Part shown: in pieces, positions 34,274 to 43,622 of the stretch
Position numbering within the stretch: position 1 is the first letter of the stretch
How the letters are laid out: every line of letters starts with the position of its first letter
Origin: Buttiauxella sp049686335
GTDB lineage: Bacteria; Pseudomonadota; Gammaproteobacteria; Enterobacterales; Enterobacteriaceae
Direction: 5' to 3'
Assembly: GCF_049686335.1 (NCBI RefSeq)
Contig: NZ_JBAVHX010000033.1
Location: 1-64,000 of the forward strand
DNA: 64,000 bases
Position numbers and translations under genes: made by a program
Notes under the pieces: model-generated
The model's input: the letters and a program-made list of their open reading frames with translations, nothing else
What the model was told of the DNA's origin: nothing
Databases searched by the model: none

Positions 34274-36946
34274 ATGACCCAGAGTTTACCCGAGCAGTAC
34301 GCGACCACAGTGCTTCCTGAGATTTCCGGGCAACCTGAATACCCCGTCAACTGGCCAGATTCAGAGCTGATTTGTAGCCAGATAAAAGCCCGTATCGACC
34401 TGTTCCAGCAATGGCTGGGGCACGCTTTCGACGACGGAGTTTCTGCCGAAAAGTTGATGGACGCGCGCACCGAGTTTATCGACCAGCTGCTACAACGATT
34501 GTGGCTGAAATACGGCTTTGGCGATGTCACTGAAACCGCCCTGGTTGCGGTCGGGGGTTATGGCCGCGGGGAATTGCATCCGCTTTCCGACATTGATTTG
34601 CTGATCCTCAGTCGTAAACGTCTGACTGAAGCACAAGCCCAAAAAATCGGCGAGCTGCTGACGCTACTGTGGGATGTGAAGCTGGAAGTCGGCCACAGCG
34701 TGCGTACCCTGGAAGAGTGTTTACTCGAAGGATTGTCGGATTTAACCGTCGCCACCAACCTGATTGAATCACGTTTGTTGATTGGCGATGTCGCCCTCTT
34801 CCTCGAACTTCACAAACACATTTTTAGCGATGGTTTCTGGCCTTCGTCGAAGTTCTTTGCCGCCAAAATTGATGAGCAAAATGAACGTCATCAACGTTAT
34901 CACGGTACCAGTTATAACCTCGAACCGGATATCAAAAGTAGCCCTGGTGGTTTGCGCGACATCCATACCCTGCAATGGGTTGCCCGTCGCCACTTTGGCG
35001 CAACGTCATTAAGCGAAATGGTCGGTTTTGGCTTTTTAACCGAAGCAGAACGAAATGAACTCGATGAATGCCAGTATTTACTGTGGCGCATCCGTTTTGC
35101 CCTGCACCTGGAAGTGAATCGTTACGACAACCGATTGTTGTTCGACCGACAGCTAAGCGTCGCCCAACGCCTGAATTACAGCGGTGAAGGGAATCAGCCG
35201 GTCGAGAACATGATGAAAGATTTCTATCGCGTGACGCGGCGTGTCGGCGAACTTAATCAGATGCTACTGCAACTTTTTGATGAGGCGATTCTGGCACTGG
35301 ATGCCAGCGAAAAGCCACGCCCTCTGGACGATGACTTCCAGCTACGTGGTTCACTTATAGATCTGCGCGATGAAACGCTGTTTATCCGCGAGCCGCAGGC
35401 GATTCTGCGCATGTTTTACTTGATGGTGCGTAACCGCGATATTACCGGCATTTATTCCACCACCCTGCGCCATCTGCGCCATGCGCGTCGCCATCTCAAG
35501 CAGCCGCTTTGCTATATTCCAGAAGCGCGTGAACTGTTCCTCGTTATCCTGCGCCATCCTGGTGCCGTCAGCCGCGCTTTGCTGCCAATGCACCGCCACA
35601 GCGTGTTGTGGGCGTATATGCCACAGTGGTCGCATATCGTCGGCCAGATGCAGTTTGACCTGTTCCACGCGTATACCGTTGATGAACACACCATCCGTGT
35701 GCTGCAAAAACTGGAAAGTTTCTCTAAAGAAGAGACTCGTCCGAAACATCCATTATGTGTGGATTTGTGGCCACGACTGGCGCACCCGGAACTTATTCTG
35801 ATTGCCGCTCTGTTCCACGACATCGCCAAAGGCCGTGGTGGCGATCACTCGGTACTCGGGGCGCAAGACATTGTAAAGTTTGCCGAGCTACATGGGCTGA
35901 ATTCGCGTGAAACACAGCTGGTCGCGTGGCTTGTACGCCAGCATCTGCTGATGTCCGTCACGGCACAACGCCGCGATATTCAGGATCCGGAAGTGATTAA
36001 GCAATTTGCTGAAGAAGTGCAGACTGAAAACCGTCTGCGCTATCTGGTTTGCCTGACCGTTGCTGATATCTGCGCGACGAACGAAACCTTGTGGAATAGC
36101 TGGAAACAGAGCTTATTGCGTGAGCTGTACTTCGCGACCGAAAAACAACTGCGCCGCGGGATGCAAAACAGCCCGGATATGCGTGAGCGTGTGCGCCATC
36201 ATCAGTTGCAGGCGCTGGCGTTGCTGCGCATGGATAACATCAACGAAGAAGCGCTGCAAAATATCTGGCGTCGTTGCCGGGCAAACTATTTCGTCCGCCA
36301 TACGCCAAATCAAATTGCCTGGCATGCCCGCCATTTGCTGAGACACGACCTCAGCAAGCCGATGATTTTGCTCAGCCCGCAGGCTACACGCGGCGGCACA
36401 GAGATTTTCATCTGGAGCCCTGACCGCCCTCACCTGTTTGCGGCGGTGTGTGCCGAACTGGACCGGCGTAATCTCAGCGTGCACGACGCGCAAATCTTTA
36501 CCACGCGCGACGGAATGGCAATGGACACCTTTATTGTGCTTGAGCCAGACGGCAGTCCACTTTCCGCCGACAGGCATGAGCTGATTTGCCACGGTCTTGA
36601 ACAGGCGATTACGCAAGCCAGCTGGCAGCCGCCTCAACCACGTCGCCAGTCCGCAAAACTGCGCCACTTTACTGTTGATACCGAGGTGAATTTCCTGCCG
36701 ACACATACCGACAGGCGCACCTTCCTGGAGCTGATTGCTTTAGATCAGCCGGGTTTGTTGGCGCGAGTGGGGGAAGTGTTTGCCGACCTCGGGATCTCAC
36801 TTTATGGTGCAAGAATCACCACCATTGGTGAGCGAGTAGAAGATTTATTTATAATCGCGACTGCAGACCGGCGTGCTCTTAATGATGAGTTGCAACAGGA
36901 AGTACAGCAACGGTTGACAGCAGCCCTTAATCCAAACGATAAATAA
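34274..36946 (+). CDS. glnD: Bifunctional uridylyltransferase/uridylyl-removing enzyme (PII)
   Basis: GlnD senses glutamine and uridylylates or deuridylylates PII, setting GlnE and NtrB activity. From the ATG at 34274 the protein is 890 aa, the E. coli length. It has a nucleotidyltransferase domain (VGGYGRGELHP with the DIDLLIL aspartates, about 75-110), a central helical region, an HD hydrolase domain (FHDIAKGRGGDH, about 515) and two C-terminal ACT domains (about 710-890). In-frame Met codons at 34247 and 34262 lie in the map terminator and are unlikely starts. No strong Shine-Dalgarno is seen. Confidence 0.97.
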   Translation: MTQSLPEQYATTVLPEISGQPEYPVNWPDSELICSQIKARIDLFQQWLGHAFDDGVSAEKLMDARTEFIDQLLQRLWLKYGFGDVTETALVAVGGYGRGELHPLSDIDLLILSRKRLTEAQAQKIGELLTLLWDVKLEVGHSVRTLEECLLEGLSDLTVATNLIESRLLIGDVALFLELHKHIFSDGFWPSSKFFAAKIDEQNERHQRYHGTSYNLEPDIKSSPGGLRDIHTLQWVARRHFGATSLSEMVGFGFLTEAERNELDECQYLLWRIRFALHLEVNRYDNRLLFDRQLSVAQRLNYSGEGNQPVENMMKDFYRVTRRVGELNQMLLQLFDEAILALDASEKPRPLDDDFQLRGSLIDLRDETLFIREPQAILRMFYLMVRNRDITGIYSTTLRHLRHARRHLKQPLCYIPEARELFLVILRHPGAVSRALLPMHRHSVLWAYMPQWSHIVGQMQFDLFHAYTVDEHTIRVLQKLESFSKEETRPKHPLCVDLWPRLAHPELILIAALFHDIAKGRGGDHSVLGAQDIVKFAELHGLNSRETQLVAWLVRQHLLMSVTAQRRDIQDPEVIKQFAEEVQTENRLRYLVCLTVADICATNETLWNSWKQSLLRELYFATEKQLRRGMQNSPDMRERVRHHQLQALALLRMDNINEEALQNIWRRCRANYFVRHTPNQIAWHARHLLRHDLSKPMILLSPQATRGGTEIFIWSPDRPHLFAAVCAELDRRNLSVHDAQIFTTRDGMAMDTFIVLEPDGSPLSADRHELICHGLEQAITQASWQPPQPRRQSAKLRHFTVDTEVNFLPTHTDRRTFLELIALDQPGLLARVGEVFADLGISLYGARITTIGERVEDLFIIATADRRALNDELQQEVQQRLTAALNPNDK

Positions 36947-37035
36947 CAGTCTTTTTAATTTTTTACCCTTCACCCATTCTGTTGCAGCCAACAACGCTTC
37001 AGCTTTTGGGTGATGTCATAATCAGGAAACTTTTA

Positions 37036-37860
37036 ATGCAGCAGCTACAAAACGTAATTGAAACCGCTTTCGAACGCCGCGCCGAAATCACTCCGGCAAA
37101 TGCTGATACCGTCACTCGTGAAGCGGTAAACCAGGTCATCTCCCTGCTCGACAGCGGTGCGCTGCGCGTTGCCGAAAAAATTGATGGCCAGTGGGTGACT
37201 CACCAGTGGCTGAAGAAAGCGGTTTTGCTCTCATTCCGTATCAATGACAACCAGGTTATTGATGGCGCTGAAAGCCGTTACTTCGACAAAGTACCGATGA
37301 AATTCGCTAACTACGACGAAGCGCGTTTCCAGAAAGAAGGCTTCCGCGTTGTGCCACCAGCAGCAGTACGCCAGGGTGCATACATCGCTCGTAACACTGT
37401 GCTGATGCCTTCTTACGTCAACATCGGCGCATACGTTGATGAAGGTTCAATGGTTGATACCTGGGCGACCGTGGGTTCATGCGCGCAGATTGGTAAAAAC
37501 GTTCACCTGTCCGGCGGCGTAGGCATCGGTGGTGTTCTGGAGCCGCTGCAGGCTAACCCAACCATCATCGAAGATAACTGCTTTATCGGCGCGCGTTCAG
37601 AAGTTGTGGAAGGCGTTATCGTTGAAGAAGGTTCTGTCATTTCTATGGGCGTTTACATCGGTCAAAGCACGCGTATTTATGACCGTGAAACCGGTGAAGT
37701 GCATTACGGCCGCGTACCTGCCGGCTCCGTTGTGGTTTCCGGTAACCTGCCATCCAAAGATGGTAAATACAGCCTGTACTGTGCCGTTATCGTGAAAAAA
37801 GTAGACGCCAAAACCCGCGGTAAAGTGGGCATCAACGAACTGCTTCGCACCATCGACTAA
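37036..37860 (+). CDS. dapD: 2,3,4,5-tetrahydropyridine-2,6-dicarboxylate N-succinyltransferase
   Basis: DapD succinylates tetrahydrodipicolinate in the succinylase branch of lysine/meso-DAP synthesis. The 274-aa length equals E. coli: an N-terminal helical domain (1-about 100), a left-handed beta-helix (NIGAYVDEGSMVDTWATVGS region) and a short C-terminal beta domain. The ATG at 37036 has AGGAAAC upstream; the 18-residue in-frame extension lacks homology. A terminator follows. Confidence 0.98.
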   Translation: MQQLQNVIETAFERRAEITPANADTVTREAVNQVISLLDSGALRVAEKIDGQWVTHQWLKKAVLLSFRINDNQVIDGAESRYFDKVPMKFANYDEARFQKEGFRVVPPAAVRQGAYIARNTVLMPSYVNIGAYVDEGSMVDTWATVGSCAQIGKNVHLSGGVGIGGVLEPLQANPTIIEDNCFIGARSEVVEGVIVEEGSVISMGVYIGQSTRIYDRETGEVHYGRVPAGSVVVSGNLPSKDGKYSLYCAVIVKKVDAKTRGKVGINELLRTID

Positions 37861-37872
37861 ATATAAATGTGT

Positions 37873-37897
37873 AAAAGGCGGGGTAACCCGCCTTTTT
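37873..37897 (+). terminator. Rho-independent terminator of dapD
   Basis: Stem AAAAGGCGGG / CCCGCCTTTT with a GTAA tetraloop and a following T-run. The 74 nt that follow before yaeH hold nothing recognisable; E. coli K-12 has yaeI between dapD and yaeH, absent here. Confidence 0.92.
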
Positions 37898-37971
37898 AGC
37901 ATCAGGGACTGGCGGAAAGGGAATTTTCCGTTGATTATCTATAGGTTAATGATATCGCAAAAGGTAACACT

Positions 37972-38361
37972 ATGTACGATAACTTGAAAAGTCTGGGTAT
38001 TACCAATCCTGATGAAATCGATCGTTATAGCCTCCGGCAGGAAGCCAACAACGATATCCTGAAAATCTATTTCCAGAAGGATAAAGGCGAGTTTTTTGCT
38101 AAAAGCGTGAAATTTAAATACCCACGCCAGCGTAAAACTGTCGTTGCCGATGGCGTGGGCCAGGGCTACAAAGAAGTGCAGGAAATCAGCCCGAATCTGC
38201 GTTATGTGATTGATGAGTTAGATCAACTTTGCCAACGCGATCGCACAGAAGTCGATCTGAAACGCAAAATTCTCGACGATCTTCGCCATCTGGAGTCTGT
38301 GGTTGCTCATAAGATCAGTGAAATCGAATCCGATCTGGATAAGCTAACCCGCGGTAAATAA
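37972..38361 (+). CDS. yaeH: UPF0325 family protein YaeH
   Basis: A 129-aa orthologue of E. coli YaeH (128 aa), highly conserved through MYDNLKSLGI and ANNDILKIYFQKDKGEFFAK. It is soluble, basic and helical, with a charged C-terminus (DDLRHLESVV ... LDKLTR) that looks amphipathic or coiled-coil. I know of no established function. It stands alone between two terminators. Confidence 0.93.
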   Translation: MYDNLKSLGITNPDEIDRYSLRQEANNDILKIYFQKDKGEFFAKSVKFKYPRQRKTVVADGVGQGYKEVQEISPNLRYVIDELDQLCQRDRTEVDLKRKILDDLRHLESVVAHKISEIESDLDKLTRGK

Positions 38362-38379
38362 AGTCCTGCGTTTATAACG

Positions 38380-38412
38380 GGTGGATGGCGCAACGTCATC
38401 CACCGTTTTTTA
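38380..38412 (+). terminator. Rho-independent terminator of yaeH
   Basis: 8-bp stem GGTGGATG / CATCCACC with a 9-nt loop and TTTTTT. It overlaps the very end of convergent cdaR. The arm sequence resembles REP units elsewhere in the window. Confidence 0.85.
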
Positions 38413-39567
38413 TCTCTGCTCGTCCAACTGCAACGCTACGTAAAGCAGCAGTCGGTCGTCAAAATTCCCCAAATCTAAACCTGTTAATTCCGAGATTCGG
38501 TTCAGCCGGTATTCCAGCGTATTGCGATGAATAAACAACGCTTTTGAGGTCGCCAGTGGCTGCACGTTATGACGGAACCATGCACTTAAGGTACGGCGTA
38601 ATAGCCCGTTGTTATCCATGGATTTCAGACGCGCCAACGGACGTGCCAGTTCGTTCGCCTGCCAGCCGCCGCGCAAACTGTCCAACAGCACCGGTAGCAT
38701 TAAATCCTGATAAAAATAGGCACGATTTTCCGGCATACGCTGCTTACCGACCATCATGGTGGTGCGAGCGGTTCGATACGAACGTGCGATGCTGCCAGGA
38801 CCGGTAAAATAATTGCCTAACGCCACGCGAAAACGCAACTGGCCGTTTTCTTTCATGCGGCTAATCAGCTGTTCCACGCGTTTACGGTGATCTTCTGCAT
38901 CCCAACGGCCAAACTGATTGAGCGCCGGCTTCAGCACCACCATTTCGGTTAACGACACTATCGCAATCAGGTTATTGCGCTCAGGTGTGGTGAGCGCGGT
39001 TTGCAACTGTTGCAACTCTTCCATCGCGCTGTCGACACCCAGCTGGCCGCTATCGACTTCTACGACTGCGACCACACGAGGCTGATTCAGATCGATTCCC
39101 AGACGCTGCGCCCATTCACTCAGCGCGGGCGTATGTTCTTCGGCCTGGATTAAATTCATCACCAGCTCTTCGCGTAAGCGGCTGTCCTGCGCCAACAGGT
39201 GCATCAAACGAGATTGCTCAAGCATCATCTCGGCGGTCATACACACCAGCTCACCGTACTTGCGAAGCGACCCCGGCTCGCCCGTTAAACCAATCACGCC
39301 AACGATTTCGCCGTCGATACGCAATGGCAGATTGATACCCTGACGCACGCCATGCAGATGCCGGGCCACGGCGTCATCAATATCAACCACACGTCCCTGA
39401 GAAAGCACAAGCAGCGCACCTTCGTGCAATTCACCAATACGTTCTTTATCGCCGCTACCAATAATCCGCCCACGCGCATCCATCACGTTGATATTGGTAT
39501 CAATGATGGTCATGGTACGCGCCACAATGTCGTGCGCCATTTTGGTATCAAGATGCCAGCCAGCCAT
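38410..39567 (-). CDS. cdaR: Sugar diacid utilisation transcriptional activator
   Basis: CdaR activates genes for D-glucarate, D-galactarate and D-glycerate use in E. coli and controls its own gene. The 385-aa length equals E. coli. It has the N-terminal sugar-diacid-recognition domain (1-about 135), a central GGDEF-like region and a C-terminal PucR-type helix-turn-helix (FIHRNTLEYRLNRI, about 340-355). Two perfect inverted repeats lie upstream. The gud and gar target genes are not in this window. Confidence 0.97.
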   Translation of the reverse strand: MAGWHLDTKMAHDIVARTMTIIDTNINVMDARGRIIGSGDKERIGELHEGALLVLSQGRVVDIDDAVARHLHGVRQGINLPLRIDGEIVGVIGLTGEPGSLRKYGELVCMTAEMMLEQSRLMHLLAQDSRLREELVMNLIQAEEHTPALSEWAQRLGIDLNQPRVVAVVEVDSGQLGVDSAMEELQQLQTALTTPERNNLIAIVSLTEMVVLKPALNQFGRWDAEDHRKRVEQLISRMKENGQLRFRVALGNYFTGPGSIARSYRTARTTMMVGKQRMPENRAYFYQDLMLPVLLDSLRGGWQANELARPLARLKSMDNNGLLRRTLSAWFRHNVQPLATSKALFIHRNTLEYRLNRISELTGLDLGNFDDRLLLYVALQLDEQR

Positions 39568-39600
39568 GCTTCCTCCTGAATCGTGCTAATGGACTAGCAT

Positions 39601-39639
39601 AGGCCAGATGAATGGCCTCGGCATTGTGCAAATGCACAA
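39601..39639. promoter_or_regulatory. Paired inverted repeats upstream of cdaR
   Basis: AGGCCA-N6-TGGCCT (39601-39618) and TTGTGCA-AA-TGCACAA (39624-39639) lie 34-72 nt upstream of cdaR. Their symmetry and position suggest operator sites, perhaps for CdaR autoregulation; the binding protein is not shown by the sequence. Confidence 0.45.
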
Positions 39640-39677
39640 AGCACGAATGAAGAATATGGAGTTGTGTAAAAGCTCAC

Positions 39678-39702
39678 AAAAAAGGGCCGCATAGCGCGGC
39701 CC
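39678..39702 (-). terminator. Rho-independent terminator of degP
   Basis: 7-bp GC stem GGGCCGC / GCGGCCC with a 5-nt loop, followed on the minus strand by TTTTTT; 30 nt after the degP stop. Confidence 0.92.
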
Positions 39703-39731
39703 TGATAGTTTTAAGTGTGACTCAATGACGA

Positions 39732-41174
39732 TTACTGCATCAGCAGGTAGATGGTGCTATCACCGCGCTGAATGTTCAGTGCCATGACTGATGGTTTAGT
39801 ATCGAGAATTTTTCGCAGTTCAGCGATGTTATTAACCGGCTGCTGGTTCACACCGATGATGATGTCACCTTTTTTCAGGCCAATTCGCGCCGCAGGCGTA
39901 TTCCCTTTCACGTTATTCACGATAACGCCCTTCTCACCTTTACCGCTGCGGTTGCTCATTTCAGCACCTTCAATCCCGGTAAAGATGGTTGCAGAGTCAA
40001 CCTGAGTCTGGCTGCTTTGTTGCAGTTCGAGGTTTACGGAAACGGGTTTGCCATCGCGCAGCAGGCCAAGCGTCAGTTTACTGCCAACCGGCATAGAACC
40101 GACTTCAGCACGCAGTGCCGCAAAGCTGCTAATGGCTTTACCATTCATGGAAACCACTACATCACCGGCTTTAATACCCGCTTTCGCCGCTGAAGAGTTT
40201 GGCATCACCTGGCTTACGAATGCGCCACGTTGCGCATCGACTTTCATCGCTTTCGCCAGCTCAGAGTTCAGCTCGGTACCCATGATGCCCAGCTCGCCAC
40301 GCTTAACCTGGCCGAACTCCACCATCTGCGCGGTAAGGTTTTTCACCATATTGCTTGGGATTGCAAAGCCGATACCAATGTTGCCGCCGTCCGGCGCCAG
40401 AATCGCGGTATTAATCCCGATCAGTTCACCATTCAGGTTAACCAGTGCACCACCGGAGTTACCCCGGTTGATGGCCGCATCGGTCTGGATAAAGTTTTCA
40501 TAGTTTTCAATGTTAAGGCCGCTACGACCCAACGCAGAAACAATACCGGACGTCACGGTTTCACCCAGACCATATGGGTTACCGATGGCAACGGTGTAAT
40601 CACCCACACGCAGTGCATCGGAGTCAGCCATCTTAATAGCGGTCAGGTTTTTCGGATCCTGCAACTGCAGCAGCGCAATATCAGAACGTGGATCTTTACC
40701 CACGACTTTTGCTTCAAACTTACGGCCATCGCTCAGCGAGACCTGGATTTTTGTCGCGTTATCAACCACGTGGTTGTTGGTGACAACATAGCCTTTTGCT
40801 GCATCAATAATGACGCCAGAACCAAGAGCTGCGAATTTCTGTTGTTGTCCACCGCCCTGGGAGCCATCGTCAGGCGCGCCGCCCTGGCAGAATGGGGAGC
40901 TCTGGAACGGAGAACCTTCCTGGCAGAATGGTGAGTTATCACCAAAGAACTGCTGGAAGTTACGTCCCATACGCGGCGTGTTGACGGTGGTGCTGCCTTC
41001 GACATTGATGCTCACGACGGATGGCATCACTTTTTCCAACATTGGCGCAAGGCTTGGAAGCGGCTGCGCCGCAGTGGCGGAAGATGCGGTTTCGGCTGCA
41101 ATTGCCGATACAGGGCTCAGCGCCAGGCCCAAACTCAGAGCCAGCGCGCTCATTGCTAAAGTTGTTTTTTTCAT
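39732..41174 (-). CDS. degP: Periplasmic serine endoprotease/chaperone DegP
   Basis: DegP (HtrA) degrades or refolds misfolded envelope proteins. The 480-aa precursor (E. coli 474) has a signal peptide ending AIA (about 1-26), the LA loop with two cysteines (SPFCQEG, SPFCQGG), the trypsin-like triad in NNHVVDN (His), RSDIALL (Asp) and NRGNSGGAL (Ser), and two PDZ domains (about 285-375 and 395-480). A Gly/Gln-rich insert (DDGSQGGGQQQ) makes the LA loop slightly longer than in E. coli. A sigma-E-type promoter lies upstream. Confidence 0.98.
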   Translation of the reverse strand: MKKTTLAMSALALSLGLALSPVSAIAAETASSATAAQPLPSLAPMLEKVMPSVVSINVEGSTTVNTPRMGRNFQQFFGDNSPFCQEGSPFQSSPFCQGGAPDDGSQGGGQQQKFAALGSGVIIDAAKGYVVTNNHVVDNATKIQVSLSDGRKFEAKVVGKDPRSDIALLQLQDPKNLTAIKMADSDALRVGDYTVAIGNPYGLGETVTSGIVSALGRSGLNIENYENFIQTDAAINRGNSGGALVNLNGELIGINTAILAPDGGNIGIGFAIPSNMVKNLTAQMVEFGQVKRGELGIMGTELNSELAKAMKVDAQRGAFVSQVMPNSSAAKAGIKAGDVVVSMNGKAISSFAALRAEVGSMPVGSKLTLGLLRDGKPVSVNLELQQSSQTQVDSATIFTGIEGAEMSNRSGKGEKGVIVNNVKGNTPAARIGLKKGDIIIGVNQQPVNNIAELRKILDTKPSVMALNIQRGDSTIYLLMQ

Positions 41175-41224
41175 CGATTCAATCCAAAAGTTAATAAGTC
41201 ACGCAAAATTGCTGTGTAGGCCAG

Positions 41225-41254
41225 TATAGAGTGACAAATGAAGCGCTAAGTTCC
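41225..41254 (-). promoter_or_regulatory. Sigma-E-type promoter of degP
   Basis: On the minus strand GGAACTT (41254-41248), identical to the sigma-E -35 consensus, is followed after 16 bp by CTCTAT (41231-41226). E. coli degP is a sigma-E and CpxR target. A partial CpxR-like motif (GTAAA ... ATAAA) lies upstream at about 41300-41285 but is weak. Confidence 0.65.
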
Positions 41255-41318
41255 TCCGATAAGTCACTGGAAAACGTAAAAGTTTATTGACCGTCTTTAC
41301 AAAACTCATCGTCTTCGA

Positions 41319-42833
41319 TCATTCCACAGCCATCAGGCGGCGATACTCGTCCCAGGCGAATAAGTCCGTCATTCCACTGATATAATCCTGAATCAGACGA
41401 CAGCGGTAGTAATATTCCCATACCGGATAATCGCTGGCAGACGGCGTTAAATCACTGACTGCCTCAATGTACGCAAGCCTATGTTTTGTCGATAATTTGT
41501 GAAACAACCGAGTCTCAATCGGCAGACGGCGTAAACTTTCTTTTTCAACCAGTTCAGCAAAATCTTCAATCGATATATTGAGTAAGGGACTGTAAATTTC
41601 AAGTAAGCCGCTTATCACGCGATAACCTTGTAACTCTAGCTGCTCAACCTCCGGATGGCTGAATACATGTTTAAATGCGACGTGCTTATATAGCTCCAGC
41701 AGTCGCGCAAATGGGCTGTCATCTTCAAGCAGCGCGTGGTTAAACTCCCCGCTAAAGATTTCATCCAGATTATCGATAAAACGTTGTGCGGCGTAAGGCA
41801 CCAGCTGGTTTAGCGTGTTGACGCGCAGGTACATAAAGAACTGATCTTCGGTGCTGCGTCGCATTTGATTCGAACGGGATTTCTCCCAGGCTTCATTCAC
41901 CACTCGCTCGAAGAGATCACCCTTGCGGTGCTCGCCCCAGGCGTCACATAAGTGCTGATAAAGCTGCTCGACACTAAAAATGCGCTTCTCGACGGCATCT
42001 TCAAGGTCGGCCACGCAATAGGAGATATCGTCAGCCGCTTCCATAATCCACGTTAGCGGGAACCGGCTGTACTCACCCAGTTCAAGTTCCGCACGCAAAC
42101 GCGCAATGTACGACTCTTCGGAAAGATAAAAACCCGGCTTCTTCATCAAGTAAGCATGGCTTTTAGGCGGTTCCCCGACAAACCAGGCGGGACGGGTATA
42201 TTTGAGAATGCAGCCAACCTGCGCCCAGGTCAGATTCATGCGTAACAGGCTGTGCACCAGGCGAATGCCCTGGGCGTTGCCCTCAAACTGGCAAAGATCC
42301 TGGCGGACTTTACGGCGCAAACCATTCAACTGATCTTCGCCATCGCGCAAACGTAATGTTGCGACCCGGCAACGATCGTCGCTCCGGGGTTGGCTTCCTG
42401 CATCACCAGGAAACAAGCGCTGCCGGAACCAGTCATTTATTGCCGACTCACCAAAATGACCAAATGGCGGATTGCCGATGTCATGCATCAGGCACGCCAT
42501 TTCCACGATACTTTCAAACGGTCCAGTCAGTTCGTCCAGTCCATAGCGTTCAAGGTCTTGCTGCTCTTTCAGACGACTCAACACCTCTTTGGCGATATAG
42601 CGCCCGACTTGCTGAACTTCCATCGAATGCGTTAAGCGTGTGCGCACCGAAGCATTACGCTCAAGCGGGAAGACCTGGGTTTTCTGCTGCAAACGGCGAA
42701 TGGCGGGAGAATTAACGATCCTGCCACGATCGCTTTCAAAAATACGCAGGATCTCATGCTCGTTTTTCGGACCTTCAGGCGAGCGAAAACGGCGGTGCCA
42801 GTTTATTTTCTTGCGGAAATCTATCTCACTCAT
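41319..42833 (-). CDS. dgt: Deoxyguanosinetriphosphate triphosphohydrolase
   Basis: Dgt hydrolyses dGTP to deoxyguanosine and triphosphate. The 504-aa protein (E. coli 505) carries the HD motif in RLTHSMEVQQVGR (first His) and MHDIGNPPFGH (His-Asp), with further metal ligands in MEAADDISY. It diverges from mtn across a 90-bp gap and shares no operon with degP (144-bp gap with its own promoter). Confidence 0.98.
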   Translation of the reverse strand: MSEIDFRKKINWHRRFRSPEGPKNEHEILRIFESDRGRIVNSPAIRRLQQKTQVFPLERNASVRTRLTHSMEVQQVGRYIAKEVLSRLKEQQDLERYGLDELTGPFESIVEMACLMHDIGNPPFGHFGESAINDWFRQRLFPGDAGSQPRSDDRCRVATLRLRDGEDQLNGLRRKVRQDLCQFEGNAQGIRLVHSLLRMNLTWAQVGCILKYTRPAWFVGEPPKSHAYLMKKPGFYLSEESYIARLRAELELGEYSRFPLTWIMEAADDISYCVADLEDAVEKRIFSVEQLYQHLCDAWGEHRKGDLFERVVNEAWEKSRSNQMRRSTEDQFFMYLRVNTLNQLVPYAAQRFIDNLDEIFSGEFNHALLEDDSPFARLLELYKHVAFKHVFSHPEVEQLELQGYRVISGLLEIYSPLLNISIEDFAELVEKESLRRLPIETRLFHKLSTKHRLAYIEAVSDLTPSASDYPVWEYYYRCRLIQDYISGMTDLFAWDEYRRLMAVE

Positions 42834-42923
42834 TCCCTCTCCTTCGCCCTATTCTCTTTACCAACATACATGAGCCAGCATGTTAAACTATGCAACTGAT
42901 TTAACACTTTAGCGAGTATCACT

Positions 42924-43622
42924 ATGAAAGCAGGCATTATTGGTGCAATGGAAGAAGAAGTTACGCTGCTGCGTGACAAAATTGAAAACCGTCAAACTCT
43001 GACGCTGGCAGGGTGTGAAATTTACACCGGTACGCTGGATGGCGTTGAAGTGGCATTGTTGAAATCAGGCATCGGTAAAGTTGCTGCTGCAATGGGTGCC
43101 ACGCTTCTACTTGAGCATTGCAAACCGGATGTCGTCATTAACACCGGTTCTGCGGGCGGCCTTGCCCCAACGCTTAAAGTGGGCGATATCGTGGTTTCTG
43201 ATGAAGTGCGTTACCACGATGCAGACGTGACCGCTTTTGGTTACGAATATGGTCAACTGCCAGGTTGCCCGGCGGGTTTCGCTGCCGACGCCAAACTGAT
43301 TGCAGCCGCTGAAGAGTGCATTACCGAGCTGAACCTGAACGCAGTACGCGGCCTGGTTGTCAGTGGCGATGCCTTTATTAACGGTTCTGTAGCCCTGGCC
43401 AAAATCCGCCACAATTTCCCACAGGCTGTTGCGGTTGAAATGGAAGCCACCGCTGTTGCGCATGTTTGCCACAACTTTGGTACGCCGTTTGTCGTGGTTC
43501 GCGCCATCTCTGACGTTGCCGATCAACAGTCTCATCTGAGCTTTGACGAGTTCCTTGCTGTAGCGGCGAAGCAGTCCACGCTGATGGTTGAAAACCTGGT
43601 GCAGAAACTGGCTCGTGCGTAA
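42924..43622 (+). CDS. mtn: 5'-methylthioadenosine/S-adenosylhomocysteine nucleosidase
   Basis: Mtn (Pfs) cleaves the glycosidic bond of MTA, SAH and 5'-deoxyadenosine, supporting methionine salvage and autoinducer-2 precursor formation. The 232-aa length equals E. coli. Catalytic residues are Glu12 (MEEEV), Glu174 in AVEMEATAVA and Asp197 in RAISDVAD. It is the first gene of mtn-btuF-yadS; btuF begins within its last codons. Confidence 0.98.
   Translation: MKAGIIGAMEEEVTLLRDKIENRQTLTLAGCEIYTGTLDGVEVALLKSGIGKVAAAMGATLLLEHCKPDVVINTGSAGGLAPTLKVGDIVVSDEVRYHDADVTAFGYEYGQLPGCPAGFAADAKLIAAAEECITELNLNAVRGLVVSGDAFINGSVALAKIRHNFPQAVAVEMEATAVAHVCHNFGTPFVVVRAISDVADQQSHLSFDEFLAVAAKQSTLMVENLVQKLARA

Noticed and set aside
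36113..36706. Minus-strand opening of 197 codons in glnD
   Set aside because: Shadow of the glnD frame; no start signal or recognisable domain.
41285..41300. CpxR box upstream of degP
   Set aside because: Only one good GTAAA half-site; the second half matches poorly, so it is mentioned but not called.
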